A stretch of DNA of 64,000 bases from Breviolum minutum Mf 1.05b.01 (GCA_000507305.1 DF241653.1:1839-65838), one strand, 5' to 3'. Shown: positions 51,755 to 61,832, counted from the first letter of the stretch. The notes: a model not told the origin generated them from the sequence alone. Made by a program: numbers and translations.

Positions 51755-51899
51755 ACCTGCAAGATGGGCCCGAAAAAACCAGTGAAATGGGAAAGTAGGG
51801 GAACCCATAACTCCACTTATTTCGGGGTGAAATACTGTAACTCATAACATGTTATAACCCCAGTGAAACCCCATTTATCTTCGGCCATTTATAGTGGAC
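51755..51899. mobile_element. F4 element
   Basis: Interior cataactccacttatttcgg, gttataaccccagtg; right end ggccatttatagtggaccc provides the donor GG|GTCCAC for the exon at 51900 on the minus strand. Confidence 0.65.
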
Positions 51900-52047
51900 C
51901 CCCTGGCCTTCTTCAGCTCCGCTAAGCACCAAGATCGCCACTTTGCGAAGCCTCAGCTTCTCCCGGAGCTCCCGGACCGCTCGGTCAAACGTGAATTGGA
52001 AGAAACCAACGGTTAGGGCCCCAACAAAAAACAGGACAGGGTGGATG
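51900..52047 (-). CDS. Exon bounded exactly by F1 and F4
   Basis: Open from the F1 terminal acceptor (CTCCAAG|) to the F4 donor. Reads IHPVLFFVGALTVGFFQFTF, DRAVRELREKLRLRKVAILV and LSGAEEGQG. The first 19 residues form a likely membrane helix, followed by an amphipathic charged helix, so a membrane-anchored protein is possible. Ends in phase 0. Not recognised. Confidence 0.6.
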
Positions 52048-52167
52048 CTTGGAGGATCATCCCATGACTTGGATACGTGGTTAATAACCATGGTGATCGT
52101 TTTCGTTCCTTAACTATACGGTTGGTCTTGATATGGATTGTAACCCCATTAACTAACCACTTACAAA
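52048..52167. mobile_element. F1 element, one terminus lost
   Basis: cttggaggatcatcccatga at one end; the other stops at aaccacttac, which on the minus strand is the consensus donor GTAAGT. Confidence 0.65.
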
Positions 52168-52275
52168 ATGATTTTGCATTGGAACATGCTGGGAATTGTT
52201 CACTTCTGTGGATATGATTTCGGTTTCGGACATACACTTTGGAATAAGCTTTCAATAGTCCAGGTTTCTTCAATG
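52168..52275 (-). CDS. Possible exon before an F1 element
   Basis: Reads KKPGLLKAYSKVYVRNRNHI and HRSEQFPACSNAKSF to TTTT|GTAAGT. The phase does not match the exon at 51900, so they may belong to different isoforms or one end is misplaced. Confidence 0.35.
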
Positions 52276-52593
52276 ATGATATAAAAGCAACCTTGGTGAG
52301 GGGACAAATGACAACAATAATACATGTATATATATATATATAATACAGTATGACATAAATATAAATGAAAAATAAATGAAATAAAGCATAATACTAAAAA
52401 CCATAATACTAATGCCTGCTACTATGTCATCATCTAATGATAGGCAACTAAAAATCTAGTTTATAATTGTTACTACTACTTAATACATTTAATACTCATA
52501 CCTTATATATCTTATTATACTTATAATGTAAAAAATCATGCTTCAAAATTGGGTGACTACCAATGAATTTCACGAAATATCAAATATCATTTG

Positions 52594-52696
52594 TTAGTTG
52601 CTCCGGGTAAGCAGTTGGGATGATTCAACAAAGTGGTCAATGGAAAGATGGGATGATTTCATGAAAAATGATCTACACTCCGGCAAACTGACATAC
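52594..52696 (-). CDS. Possible terminal exon after an F2 element
   Basis: Starts at the F2 terminal AG (CATCGACAG|). Reads YVSLPECRSFFMKSSHLSID, HFVESSQLLTRSN, then TAA. Confidence 0.4.
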
Positions 52697-52803
52697 TGTC
52701 GATGGAAGAAATCGGGCACCACCTGGAATGTATAAAACCTTGTAAATAATGGGATATTTGCCACATCAACTGGTGATCGCCGGATTTCTTCCATCAACAG
52801 TAG
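52697..52803. mobile_element. F2 element
   Basis: actgtcgatggaagaaatcg to ggatttcttccatcaacagt. Confidence 0.9.
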
Positions 52804-53228
52804 CACCTGAAACACTGGGGTTGGAAGACAAGCCTTTCCTATTGGGGTTCGGTAAAATTTCAAGGGCGAACTGTTAGTTTTCGTGGGGCGTCCTTTTTAC
52901 TTGGCGACTTTGGTTTTAACCACCCAGGAACGATTGACATATTCGCCATGTCAAATAGTCAAATCTTGGGAATCATTGTTTCGCCCAAGTTGACGATATA
53001 CAAGATTCCCAAAAACATCCCCTTGAAGTTTCACCCCAAAAAAAAGCCATGCATCATACACCCCCTCCAAAACTTCCTAAATGTCCCCTCCTCCCCCCAA
53101 AAAAAGGGACCAATTTGTCAAAAAGAAAAGTTACTTCATCTGAACCAACCAAACCATCCCCAATTTTTTCGGAAAGCATTCGTTCCTTTTGCAATTCACC
53201 ACAGATCTTCCGCGCCACATCAACGGTA

Positions 53229-53481
53229 CTTGGATGTCCCGTTGGGTGGAAGTTAGGATCAAAGGTGAATAGACCAATGGCTTATTTCACCCCTAATATA
53301 TCACATTTATAAGTATATACCCCCTGTAAGTTTAACATAGCCCCTGAAAATATACCATCCCAAAAAGTAGTCTTCCAACCATCATTTTTCAGGGGCTATG
53401 TTAAACTTCGGGAGTGTAGGTGAAATAACTAACCCATTGAAACTAACCCATTGATCCTAACAAACCCAACAGCGCATCATC
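53229..53481. mobile_element. F11 element with an F8-type nested inside
   Basis: F11 outer parts: acttggatgtcccgttgggt and tgatcctaacaaacccaaca. Nested at 53318-53420: accccctgtaagtttaacat to atgttaaacttcgggagtgt. Confidence 0.85.
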
Positions 53482-53538
53482 CTAGTAGTGCTGAGGATTC
53501 AACTTTTCCTTGGCATCAGCCTGCTTCCCTTTCAGATC
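53482..53538 (-). CDS. Possible terminal exon
   Basis: Acceptor GTTTTTCCAG, then DLKGKQADAKEKLNPQHY and TAG at 53482-53484, exactly 19 triplets. The stop lies at the F11 boundary, so the end could instead be spliced. Confidence 0.4.
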   Translation of the reverse strand, partial: DLKGKQADAKEKLNPQHY

Positions 53539-53566
53539 CTGGAAAAACATCAAATCGACAAGGAGA

Positions 53567-53818
53567 ACCTTGGAGGATCATGATACTGTTGATGGAAGAA
53601 ATCCTGCACCACCTGGGATGTATAGAACCTTGTAAAAAATGGGATAAACTACCTATCAACTGGTGCAGGATTTCTTCCATCAACAGTATGATTTGGATAC
53701 TGTGGTTAAGAACCATGGTGATCATTTTCGTCCCCTTAGTAGGGTTGGTCTTGACTATAAATGGATTGTAACCCCATTAACTAACCACTTACTAAGTGGG
53801 GATGATTCTCCAAGAAGC
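53567..53818. mobile_element. F1 element with an F2 nested inside
   Basis: Outer F1: cttggaggatcatgat and gggatgattctccaag. Inner F2 at 53583-53688 with perfect arms actgttgatggaagaaatcc, flanked by ATGAT on both sides, a 5-bp target duplication. Confidence 0.9.
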
Positions 53819-53925
53819 TATGAAGACATACTCCACATTGGAGTACCTTTGGGATACCTTGATGTAGAGACCTTGGAAATTTTCTAAGCAGCAATTTTTT
53901 TTGATCACTTTTTTGGAGCAAAGGA

Positions 53926-54120
53926 AACCCTCCATGGGAACTAACATATCCCACCTTGGTAAAGCGAACATCATCTTCGGGGATATGTTACTGTTGATGG
54001 AAGACATCCGGCGTTCACCACCTGGAATGTATAAACCCCTGTAAATAATGGGATATTGGCCATATCAACCGGTGAGTTTCCCGGATTTCTGAACCATCAA
54101 CAGTTCCCAAGAGGGTAACT
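53926..54120. mobile_element. F7 element with an F2 nested inside
   Basis: Outer F7: accctccatgggaactaaca, tcccaccttgg and tcccaagagggtaac. Inner F2 at 53990-54106: actgttgatggaagacatcc to tttctgaaccatcaacagt. One arm is of the aagaaat type and the other of the ttcagaaat type, a hybrid copy. Confidence 0.85.
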
Positions 54121-54496
54121 TATGCAATTCCTAAGGTTGAGACACCATGAGTTTAAAACAATCCTTGGCAGTTTTGGTCCCTAAACCCTCTGGAAACAAC
54201 TCTCGTTCACCCAAAAAAACAGCCAAAACATCCAAATCCCAACCGGAAAACTTTTTTGAACACAAAAACATGTTTCGATTTTTGGAGACAACTGGACCAG
54301 CCGGATTGGAAAAGGTTGAAAAAAACACCTGCTTTGAGATGGAACTTTCCTTGTTTTTTTTTTCACAGGCAGTTTCTTGAAACTCCTTGGGACAAAAGGT
54401 TGGGGAAAGTATGGGAGCTAAGAGCCAGATACCCCAAATGATGGGCCTTGGAAATTGGTGACTTCCTTAAAACAAAAATGACCTATTTTGAGTATC

Positions 54497-54586
54497 TATG
54501 TGAAATTTCTGGGAAGATATGGTTTGGGCCTGCATGCACTCGTCACTTTGCGGATACTGGGGCAACTCGTATCCCGATGTGCGACT
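54497..54586 (-). CDS. Possible exon
   Basis: Acceptor CATCGTTCAG, then SRTSGYELPQYPQSDECMQA and QTISSQKFH. The donor is not clear. Confidence 0.45.
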
Positions 54587-54986
54587 CTGAACGATGCGGA
54601 TGATTCTCCCAAATGGTGGTGGTTTTTGATGGTGATGAATCCCATGGAATCCCAATCCGTAAAACAAACATCCTCGTAAAGGTATGAAAACAACTTGAGG
54701 GCCCCCCGACATGGTGGTTTTGATTCTGCCGCATCTTTCTTCTTTCCCCTAAAAAAACATGGCAGTGTCCAAGCATGGCCAGGGACCCCTATAGTTCCAC
54801 TAAACGTATCATAGCCGTAGGGTCTCGAGCTCCGGATACAGTGCTTGGTTGAAATATATGTCCCCCTAAATCTTAGATTTGCTTGGTTGGTGGTTAAACA
54901 AAAATGACAACAAATCTATCCCCCAACTCATGATGGTGATGATTTACCATTGGTAAAGTAGAATCCATATAAAATCACCAACTACA

Positions 54987-55087
54987 CCCTGGAAGATTAA
55001 CATGGAACCTACTAGTCAACCATTTAGAAAGGAAAATGATCTTCCAAACCTCCATTATTATGTTCCATGTTAATCTTCCAGGGTGTA
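54987..55087. mobile_element. F10 inverted-repeat element
   Basis: accctggaagattaacatgg to ccatgttaatcttccagggt, 20-bp arms; interior ggaaaatgatcttcc. Confidence 0.95.
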
Positions 55088-55126
55088 AACAGACGTTTGC
55101 TGTAGAAATCTACCTCAACTTCACAC

Positions 55127-55215
55127 AAGCGTTTCGGGTTCAGGAAACCATGTTGGCGGCCACCAACCCTGCAGGGCCTCTGTTGGTGGCACCTTGGGTG
55201 TGAAGTCAACGGGTG
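55127..55215 (-). CDS. Possible terminal exon, Pro/Trp-rich
   Basis: Reads PVDFTPKVPPTEALQGWWPP, TWFPEPETLV, then TGA. No clear acceptor. Confidence 0.4.
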
Positions 55216-55309
55216 AAACGGGGGGAAGCAGAAACTGGTGATTTGATGACCAAAATGAAGGGAGTTGGAACAATATAAACTGGTGATATAGATCATATAT
55301 CAAACATGT

Positions 55310-55440
55310 ATATATATATATAAATAAATATAGATATGTATATAATATAAATACATGTACGAACAAAACAGAACAATATATATACAAATGTCATATGTCA
55401 TATAATATATGGAATTCATATGTATATATAAATCAATGTG
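55310..55440. repeat. AT-rich low-complexity stretch
   Basis: tatatatatataaataaata and similar tracts. Similar stretches at 20290-20340, 32460-32620 and 52320-52520. Confidence 0.8.
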
Positions 55441-55744
55441 TCTCTATAATCTACATTCATAGAGTCATTGGGGAGTTATAGCAAAAGATGATTTAGTCAA
55501 CAACGTGGCTGGTCTTTGGGATTAAGGAAGCCAGCCGAATCCAGTTGAAAATAGTATTTCACTTAGATTTGCTTGTTCAGTAAAACACATTCCCCACATG
55601 GTGTTTTAATGGTGATGAACCCCATGGTGGAAAATAAAAACAACCTTAAACAAACCCAAATTTGTATTTTGCAAGTTACTGTGTTGATTGAAACCACCAA
55701 CTTTCTTCTCCCAAAATTCCATCAAAATTTGAATGGGACCTTAC

Positions 55745-55919
55745 CAATGGACCCTGAAGTAAGTTGCTAGAGCTATCAGATATTCAGGTTTAGGGGGCCC
55801 GTTCAGTGGGTCCTGTTGGCGATTTCTTGGACAAAATGGTTGCCGCCCGTGCACCCAATAAGGATCTTCCAAGACTGGCGTGTTTGCAGCTGCTTCTGCA
55901 GCAGCGCGGGCGAAGACAC
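55745..55919 (-). CDS. Strong exon, unknown protein
   Basis: Acceptor CCAACCAG and consensus-like donor CATTG|GTAAGG, 175 nt. Reads VFARAAAEAAANTPVLEDPY, WVHGRQPFCPRNRQQDPLNG and PPKPEYLIALATYFRVH. An Ala-rich helix followed by a Pro-rich loop. The opposite strand is partly open too, but lacks splice sites. Confidence 0.6.
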
Positions 55920-56869
55920 CTGGTTGGAAAGTCTAAGATGATCGGATTTTTTGTGAACCAAAAAAAACACAGCTGGAATCACCGGATACATCCTATAAAC
56001 AGAACATGGAACCTGAAAATCACTTGTTTAAAAAGAAACATCATCTTCCAAACCTATTTCACGGGTGTAACCATTCTTGGACCTTCTTTTCTATGTTCGG
56101 GCCGTACCATCCCCAAAGAAGGACAAAGGTTTGCTTTCAACTGGGTTCTCATAAAATTCAGGGTGTCATTACATTTTCAGCCCCTAAAGTGTTTGGGGAA
56201 AATCCCTCAAAACTCACTTGGATGATCCATGTTGCTGACCCCAATGGTGATTTTCTTACCTAGACCTAGAAAAAACTGAGACCCATACATCTTAAGCCTG
56301 AACTAAAATGGAAAACCCACTAAGGTTACACCCAAATGGGGCGAAAACGGCCGGTTCCTAAGAAATGCTCCGTATTTTTCAGCAAGCCAAGTGGTTTTTA
56401 CTGCCAGTTCCCAAAAAGCCTGACAAACATTGTGAAGGGATAAACGATATCAATGTTGATACCTCGGTTTTCTGGGATTTTCAATGGGATTTTTGATGGT
56501 ATACACAGAGTCATCACATGTTCAACAGTTTTTTGAATTGCATCCTGGTGATAGGCAACAACTTGCTTCAGGGCCCATCATTACAGCATATGTTTGGTTC
56601 CATTCTGTCCAGCTTCAGCCAGTTGTTGCAAGAAAATGGAGCTGTTCTGAAAAAATATAAACGCTTATAGCTTGGAGATACCACTTTAACAAAAAACCCC
56701 AGCATTCTTGGCCATCTCCTTCCAAGTGACCTTTCGATCACCCAAATGGAGGTCACTAAAAACCCCTGAAAAGGTCACGAATAAAACAATCCAAAAAGGC
56801 CATGAACAGAAGGAGCTTCTTGGGTGAATTGGATTGAAGTGTAATATTTGGAACACCTAAAGACTGTTT

Positions 56870-56983
56870 CTAGTTGCCGGTTGAACCAACCCCTTTGAAA
56901 CATATGATCGTCAAAATGGGTTCATCTTCCCCATTTTTCCGGGTGAAAACAAACAAAAAAATATTTGAAGTTTCACCACCCAG
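56870..56983. mobile_element. F3 element
   Basis: ctagttgccggttgaaccaa to gaagtttcaccacccag. Confidence 0.8.
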
Positions 56984-57010
56984 GTCTTGAATTTAGGATT
57001 CATTTTTTGG

Positions 57011-57130
57011 GCTTCGGCCAGTTTTGTGGGCGAGAATTCCCCTCTTCCTCCACCACCCCTAAAGGAGAAGATCTCTCATGATCGTCAGGATTAACCGAGA
57101 GAAGATCAGCTCTGCTTTCGGTGAGTGGTA
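57011..57130 (-). CDS. Possible terminal exon
   Basis: One frame reads SRADLLSVNPDDHERSSPLG, VVEEEGNSRPQNWPKPKK, then TGA. Another, joined in phase to the F4 acceptor at 57178 and upstream exon, reads IFAICPKGTLDTASIYHSPK, AELIFSRLILTIMRDLLL, then TAG. Either way a gene ends here. Confidence 0.4.
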
Positions 57131-57177
57131 GATACTAGCAGTATCTAAGGTACCTTTTGGACATATAGCAAATATCT

Positions 57178-57316
57178 ACAAGGTGGGCCCCTACCAGTTA
57201 TCAGTAGGGCTAGATATCGACTTACAGGGGTTATGACCCCAGTTACCCATGTATAAGGCCATTCATAGGGGTTATAAACCCCATTTATAACTGGTGATGG
57301 GGCCCACCTTGTACTA
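57178..57316. mobile_element. F4 element, intact
   Basis: tacaaggtgggcccctacca to tggtgatggggcccaccttgta; the reference copy of F4. Interior palindrome ataggggttataaacccc. Confidence 0.95.
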
Positions 57317-57355
57317 CCTTCAATTTTTTCTTTAAATAAAACAAACAACTTCCAC

Positions 57356-57440
57356 CTTGATATGCATCAACACTTTGCTCCAGCAAACCCTGCAGACTTT
57401 TTCGGAGGACTCTCAACCAAATCAACGGGTTAACCCCGCA
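57356..57440 (-). CDS. Possible exon
   Basis: Reads CGVNPLIWLRVLRKSLQGLL, EQSVDAYQ to a donor CAAG|GTGGAA. May extend to the F4 element. Confidence 0.4.
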
Positions 57441-57490
57441 TTTGTATGGAACAAGAAAACACACAGACTTTTTTTCTGAGGTGGGTAGAT

Positions 57491-57598
57491 ACACCTTGGA
57501 AGATTAACGGCTGGAACCTACACATCACGTATTTAGAAAGGAAAATCATCTTCCGGACCTCCATGATTTATGTTCCATGTTAATCTTCAGGGGTGTAT
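57491..57598. mobile_element. F10 element
   Basis: accttggaagattaacggct to ttccatgttaatcttcaggg. Confidence 0.85.
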
Positions 57599-57752
57599 GC
57601 AACCCACCTCAGAAAATATTATAGCTCAAAAAAAACTACCTCGGGTTGGGTAAAATCCAGGCTTTCCAGCCTAATTTTTTTGTCACCGATTTTTTTCCCC
57701 TTTCACCCATCAGGTGGATATTTTTTGAAAAACGGTGGGGCCCCCGTATACT

Positions 57753-57892
57753 TGCATGTCCCGTTGGAAGTTAGGTTAGGATCAGTGGGTTTTTCACCCT
57801 AATATACCACCATTTAAAAGTCGGTGAAATAACTCACCCATTGAAACTAACCATTGATCCTAACAAACCCAACAGGACATCCTAGTATATCT
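57753..57892. mobile_element. F11 element, uninterrupted
   Basis: acttgcatgtcccgttggaa to caaacccaacaggacatcc, interior aagtcggtgaaataactcac. Confidence 0.9.
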
Positions 57893-57973
57893 CTCTTGCG
57901 GATGCCCCGAAATTGTCTCATTGTCCAAGCCACCGAAACATGGAGATTGCACTGACAAACGCCTTCGTCGCAC
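57893..57973 (-). CDS. Exon ending at an F11 element
   Basis: Acceptor GAATTACAG. Reads VRRRRLSVQSPCFGGLDNET, ISGHPQERYT; ends at the F11 boundary, where GGAT|GTCCTG could be the donor. Basic start. Confidence 0.5.
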
Positions 57974-58325
57974 CTGTAATTCGGGTGGGTTTTTTTGACC
58001 GGAAAAAAATTCGACAAGGTGGGTCCTTATTAGTTATAAATATGTTATAAATGGGGCTGTGGGTTTTTTCACTGCTTCCTTGTCATTTTCCAAAGACGTT
58101 CAAGATAAAATTCGGCAACTGATTTGAAGGCGGTGATTTCAGCCCATTTCAGAAAGGGGCATCTTTTTTTTTGGGGGGGGAGTGAGAATTGCAGGCCTTT
58201 TTTTTCCGAAAGTACCACCTCCACCTCCTAAAACATAGCACTTGCGAAGAAAAGCCTTCCCCCAAAATGAAAAAAAGTCTTCGAGCCGTCAACCTTTTTC
58301 ATGCAGATATCATCTACATAATTCT

Positions 58326-58512
58326 TCAAAAAATTTCCCCAGAATCCATTTTAAATCCTCCCTTCCTGGCCTGCGGGACTTCTTCTTCCACGGGTGCCAC
58401 TGGCTCTGGTTCGGGTGCCGCTGACTCTTCGGGCACCACTGGGTCTTCGAGTGCCACTGGCTCTGGTGCCACCAGCACCCGGTCACCCGCAACGTCCAGG
58501 GTGAAGGGGAGC
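58326..58512 (-). CDS. Terminal exon with a Pro/Glu/Val-rich repeat
   Basis: A strong acceptor (GGGGACTTTTTCAG) begins an open frame reading LPFTLDVAGDRVLVAPEPVA, LEDPVVPEESAAPEPEPVAP, VEEEVPQARKGGFKMDSGEI, F and TGA at 58326-58328. The central part repeats a P-E-P/V motif and is acidic, likely disordered. The plus strand is also open (Ser/Gly/Thr-rich) because the repeat is built from GGCACC/AGCCAGT units, but it has no splice support. Confidence 0.55.
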
Positions 58513-58599
58513 CTGAAAAAGTCCCCGCAATCGAATGGGAATCGCCAGAGTTATCCTCCTATCACCCACCCCCCAAAAAAATGAGGCATTACACTCTGG

Positions 58600-58860
58600 T
58601 AGCCTACCATAACCCCTGAAAATTGATGCTTGGAAGAACTACCTTCCATTTTGGGAAGCTCCATTTTTCAGTAGGGAGGGGTAACAGCTGGCCGTCTTCA
58701 GGGATCATGGGAACCCAAAGGACTCAGGCGTTTTGGTTGCAACATCCAGGTTTTGGGCGAAGCCGGTGGTTGCCAAAACCCCAAAATGAAAGGCTTGTCT
58801 TCCAATCATCAATTTTCAGGTGCGATTTGTTAGTTTCAGGGGAGGGTATATGAATATGAA
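58600..58860. mobile_element. F8-type arms around a possible exon
   Basis: accataacccctgaaaattg on the left and caattttcaggtgcgatttg on the right. Inside, on the minus strand at 58712-58775, LATTGFAQNLDVATKTPESF could be an exon, so the arms may be two separate element remnants. Confidence 0.4.
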
Positions 58861-59309
58861 TATAAACAAAAACATCCAATAATTGTGTCATGTATCAATC
58901 TCTCTTAATGGTTCAACAAGTCCAACGTAAATCACAAATGGAGATTCACCTTGAAGGAGAAACATAACCCAAATAGCTACCCCTCACTTTGCGGTTGAAA
59001 GAAAACAATACGTTTGAATGGATATGATCAACCCAAGGGTTTGTTGGTTAACACTTGGTGGTTCACGAAATTCTAGTGGGCAAGGTTGTATTGTACTCGT
59101 TTATGAAGTTCAACCACGACTAAAAATCAATCAAAGCGATTCCCATCTCCAAATGTCTTTAAACAAAATCTGTGTATTTGGTCAAAAGGGCCAACGATCG
59201 TTTTTTTTTCCCAAAAGTGTAGCTGCCAAAGCACTGGAGGACTTGCGAATCTTTTGACTCTCGAGGCTTTTGCCCCACTGTGAAAAAACAACAAAGACAT
59301 TGATATACT

Positions 59310-59417
59310 CTAGTTGGTGGTTTCAAACCATCTGAAAAAAAATGCTGGTCAAATTGGGAAGCTTCCCCAATTTTTCGGGGTGAGCAACATATTCAAAACC
59401 TGAAAACCACCACCTAG
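59310..59417. mobile_element. F3 element with an 8-bp target duplication
   Basis: ctagttggtggtttcaaacc to tgaaaaccaccacctag. TTGATATA lies on both sides. Confidence 0.85.
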
Positions 59418-59735
59418 TTGATATATTGTTATTTTTGGTTGTTGCACTGTGTTTTGTGTAGATGATTTTTCAACATTAAGTTCCACAACGCGTGAAAAAA
59501 TGTACGTTACTATAAGCCTGAAACTTACACAGTGAAGCCGGTCTAGAACTAAGTAGATAATTATGAAACTACTAATTCAAACACTCCTAATCAGCCTATA
59601 ATTATTGATGTTTTATGAAAATTGATAGGATTATGGAACAAGACCCACACTGCCCAAGTATTTTTCCTCAAAAAACAGTAGGATGTTTTTTCCTGAGGAT
59701 GTACATTTTCCTCAAAATCATAAGTGAGAATCCTT

Positions 59736-59826
59736 GTTGGTGGTTCCAACCCATTTGAAAATTTTTAGTCAAATTGGATCATTTCCCCAAGTTTCGGGAT
59801 GAAAATAAACAAATATTTGAGTTGCC
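59736..59826. mobile_element. F3 element with a 14-bp direct flank repeat
   Basis: ttgttggtggttccaaccca to gagttgccaccacctag. ATAAGTGAGAATCC occurs on both sides without a mismatch. Confidence 0.85.
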
Positions 59827-59950
59827 ACCACCTAGATAAGTGAGAATCCCCTTTTTTTTGGGGGGGATATCCTAGGAAATCGTAAACCATCAACATGAAC
59901 AAATCAACCGAATCATTGGTTGATTTTCGGACATGATCTAACACCCAGAC

Positions 59951-60598
59951 CTTGGAGGATCATCCCACTTAGCAAGTCGTTAATAACCATCATTTATAAG
60001 CCATGAAAAGCCCATTTGGAAGGGGAATAAACCCTGTTTAGGGGACTTATGATCACCATGGTTATTAACCACTTACTAACTGGGATGATCCTCCAAGTAC
60101 AGGCCATTTACAACAAGATCAACCCTACTTAGTGCCTAGGGGACTTACAATCACCATGAAAAATTCATCACTTACAAGTTATGGGTCCCGATCCTCCAAG
60201 TACTCCAACAAAACATGGTTTATTAGACTTAACCCGATCCTTAGGGGACGTACTAACCGACCATGGTGTTTTTCGCCAGCCAACAAGTCATGGCGGGGGA
60301 TCCTCCAAGTCAGCACCCCTCAACAGTTTCCCCAACGGCATCATCTCCTGAGTCTCCCCAACGCTTCCGGCTCAGCCGAAGGATCTTGCTCCGGTGGCAC
60401 CTTGAGATTTTATTGTTGTGGGACCGTGCTCCCCAATAAAGGTCTAACAAAAACCCATGGCGATCATAAGCCCCCTAAGGATCCGGGTTGTGGGATCCCG
60501 GACCCAAATGGCCGAAATCTATGGCTTTTTTTAATGGGGGGTGATCCCGATCACCACTTACGAATCCTGGAATCCTGGGGCCCGATCCTCCAAGTAAG
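59951..60598. mobile_element. Cluster of complete and partial F1 copies
   Basis: A complete F1 (59951-60097) is followed by right-end fragments at about 60098-60199 and 60200-60318, each ending in tcctccaag, and by an inverted one at 60425-60598. The only plus-strand open frame over 200 codons in the window crosses this cluster and is an artefact. A possible minus-strand exon, VPPEQDPSAEPEALGRLRR, lies at about 60345-60402. Confidence 0.8.
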
Positions 60599-60639
60599 AT
60601 GTGCTGAATCGAAACCTCTAGTGCTCCAAATCGCTCCAT

Positions 60640-60745
60640 ATGGGTGTTTCCTAAAATGGTGGTACCCAACAACCATGGCATTTCCTACTAAAAATGATCA
60701 TTTTTGGTTGTTTTGGGGGTACCACCATTTAAGGAAACACCCATA
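60640..60745. mobile_element. F5 element, intact
   Basis: gggtgtttcctaaaatggtg to caccatttaaggaaacaccc around tgatcatttttgg. Confidence 0.9.
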
Positions 60746-60930
60746 TTATTTCCAGGGACTTTTTGAAATCTTGCTACGCCCCAGCTCCTAAGTTTTGCTT
60801 GCTCCAGAGGCATAGTATATACTTAGGTGGTTTTTTTCACGTATTCAGCTCAAAGGAGCCGTGTTTTTGCATCTTATTTTTGTTGGGAGGGCGGAAGGAG
60901 AAGGAGACCAAGCATTTATTTTTAAAGGTA

Positions 60931-61048
60931 CCGTTGATGGTTCAGAAATATGGCTAACCAGCTGTGGTTGGCAATTTATGCCATGATTTACAGGGTTTTA
61001 GCACAATCCCAGGTGGTGAACGCCGCGGATTTCTGAACCATCAACAGT
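60931..61048. mobile_element. F2 element
   Basis: ccgttgatggttcagaaata to gatttctgaaccatcaacag. Confidence 0.85.
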
Positions 61049-61454
61049 ATGACCTGCCACGTTCGGGTCCAAAAAGTGTCACTTTCCACCGTTTTTTTTT
61101 AAATTTCATTCCAATGGAAAAAACCGGAGGACATGTTGAGCGCAGTGGTAGACAGGGCTTGTTATTATATGAAATCAACCCAAACGATGCACGTTTTTAA
61201 AGATCACTGAAAAAAGAGCTGAAGTACCATGGAACCACAGAATTTTTGTCCCCAAATCCTCCAAAGATCATTTTTTCTGCATTTCTTTTCGGGGTCAAAA
61301 GGTGATATCTCTTCATAAGGTCGTGAATATAGATTTTGGAAGATTGGAAATGAAGAGGGTGTGATTTTATTTTCAAAAAGAAGAAAAGATGACTGCAAGA
61401 AAGCTAGAGTCTAACAAGTACAAATAATTGCTTGAGATCGGAAATGAAACAACT

Positions 61455-61560
61455 ACACTCCAGTAAACTAACATAGCTGGCTGGAACATGGACCCTTTGA
61501 AGATGTATTTCCTAGTGAACATCAGGATATTCCATTGCTATGTCTGTTTCAGGGAGGGTA
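61455..61560. mobile_element. F9 element
   Basis: ctccagtaaactaacatagc to gctatgtctgtttcagggag. The right arm looks like F8, so it is a hybrid or a diverged copy. Confidence 0.65.
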
Positions 61561-61581
61561 ACTTCAAAAGGAAGAGGTCAC

Positions 61582-61628
61582 ATCTGCTTGAAGGATACAT
61601 CGTCCATGTTTTTTGGTCGTGACCGATG
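61582..61628 (-). CDS. Small exon with both splice sites
   Basis: Acceptor TTTGTCCCCGCAG and donor CAGAT|GTGACC. Reads HRSRPKNMDDVSFKQ. Not recognised. Confidence 0.4.
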
Positions 61629-61689
61629 CTGCGGGGACAAAGATAGGTGTATCATACAACTGACACCTCAGCTCATACATGTTAAAGCT

Positions 61690-61832
61690 ACAAGGTGGGC
61701 CCTAAAACCGATCGTTACACATGGGGTTAAGGTTACTGGGCCCCTTTTTAATGGCCTATAAAATAAGCCTACTAATATAGAGGTTGTTTTAGCTCCATTT
61801 ATAACTGGGTTTTCGGGTCCGATTGTACATAT
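61690..61832. mobile_element. F4 element
   Basis: tacaaggtgggccctaaaac; the right arm gggttttcgggtccgattgta is diverged. Confidence 0.7.

Noticed and set aside
60132-60791. A 219-codon plus-strand open frame
   Set aside because: It crosses several partial F1 copies and an F5 element; the translation is that of the repeats, and the strand opposes all supported exons.
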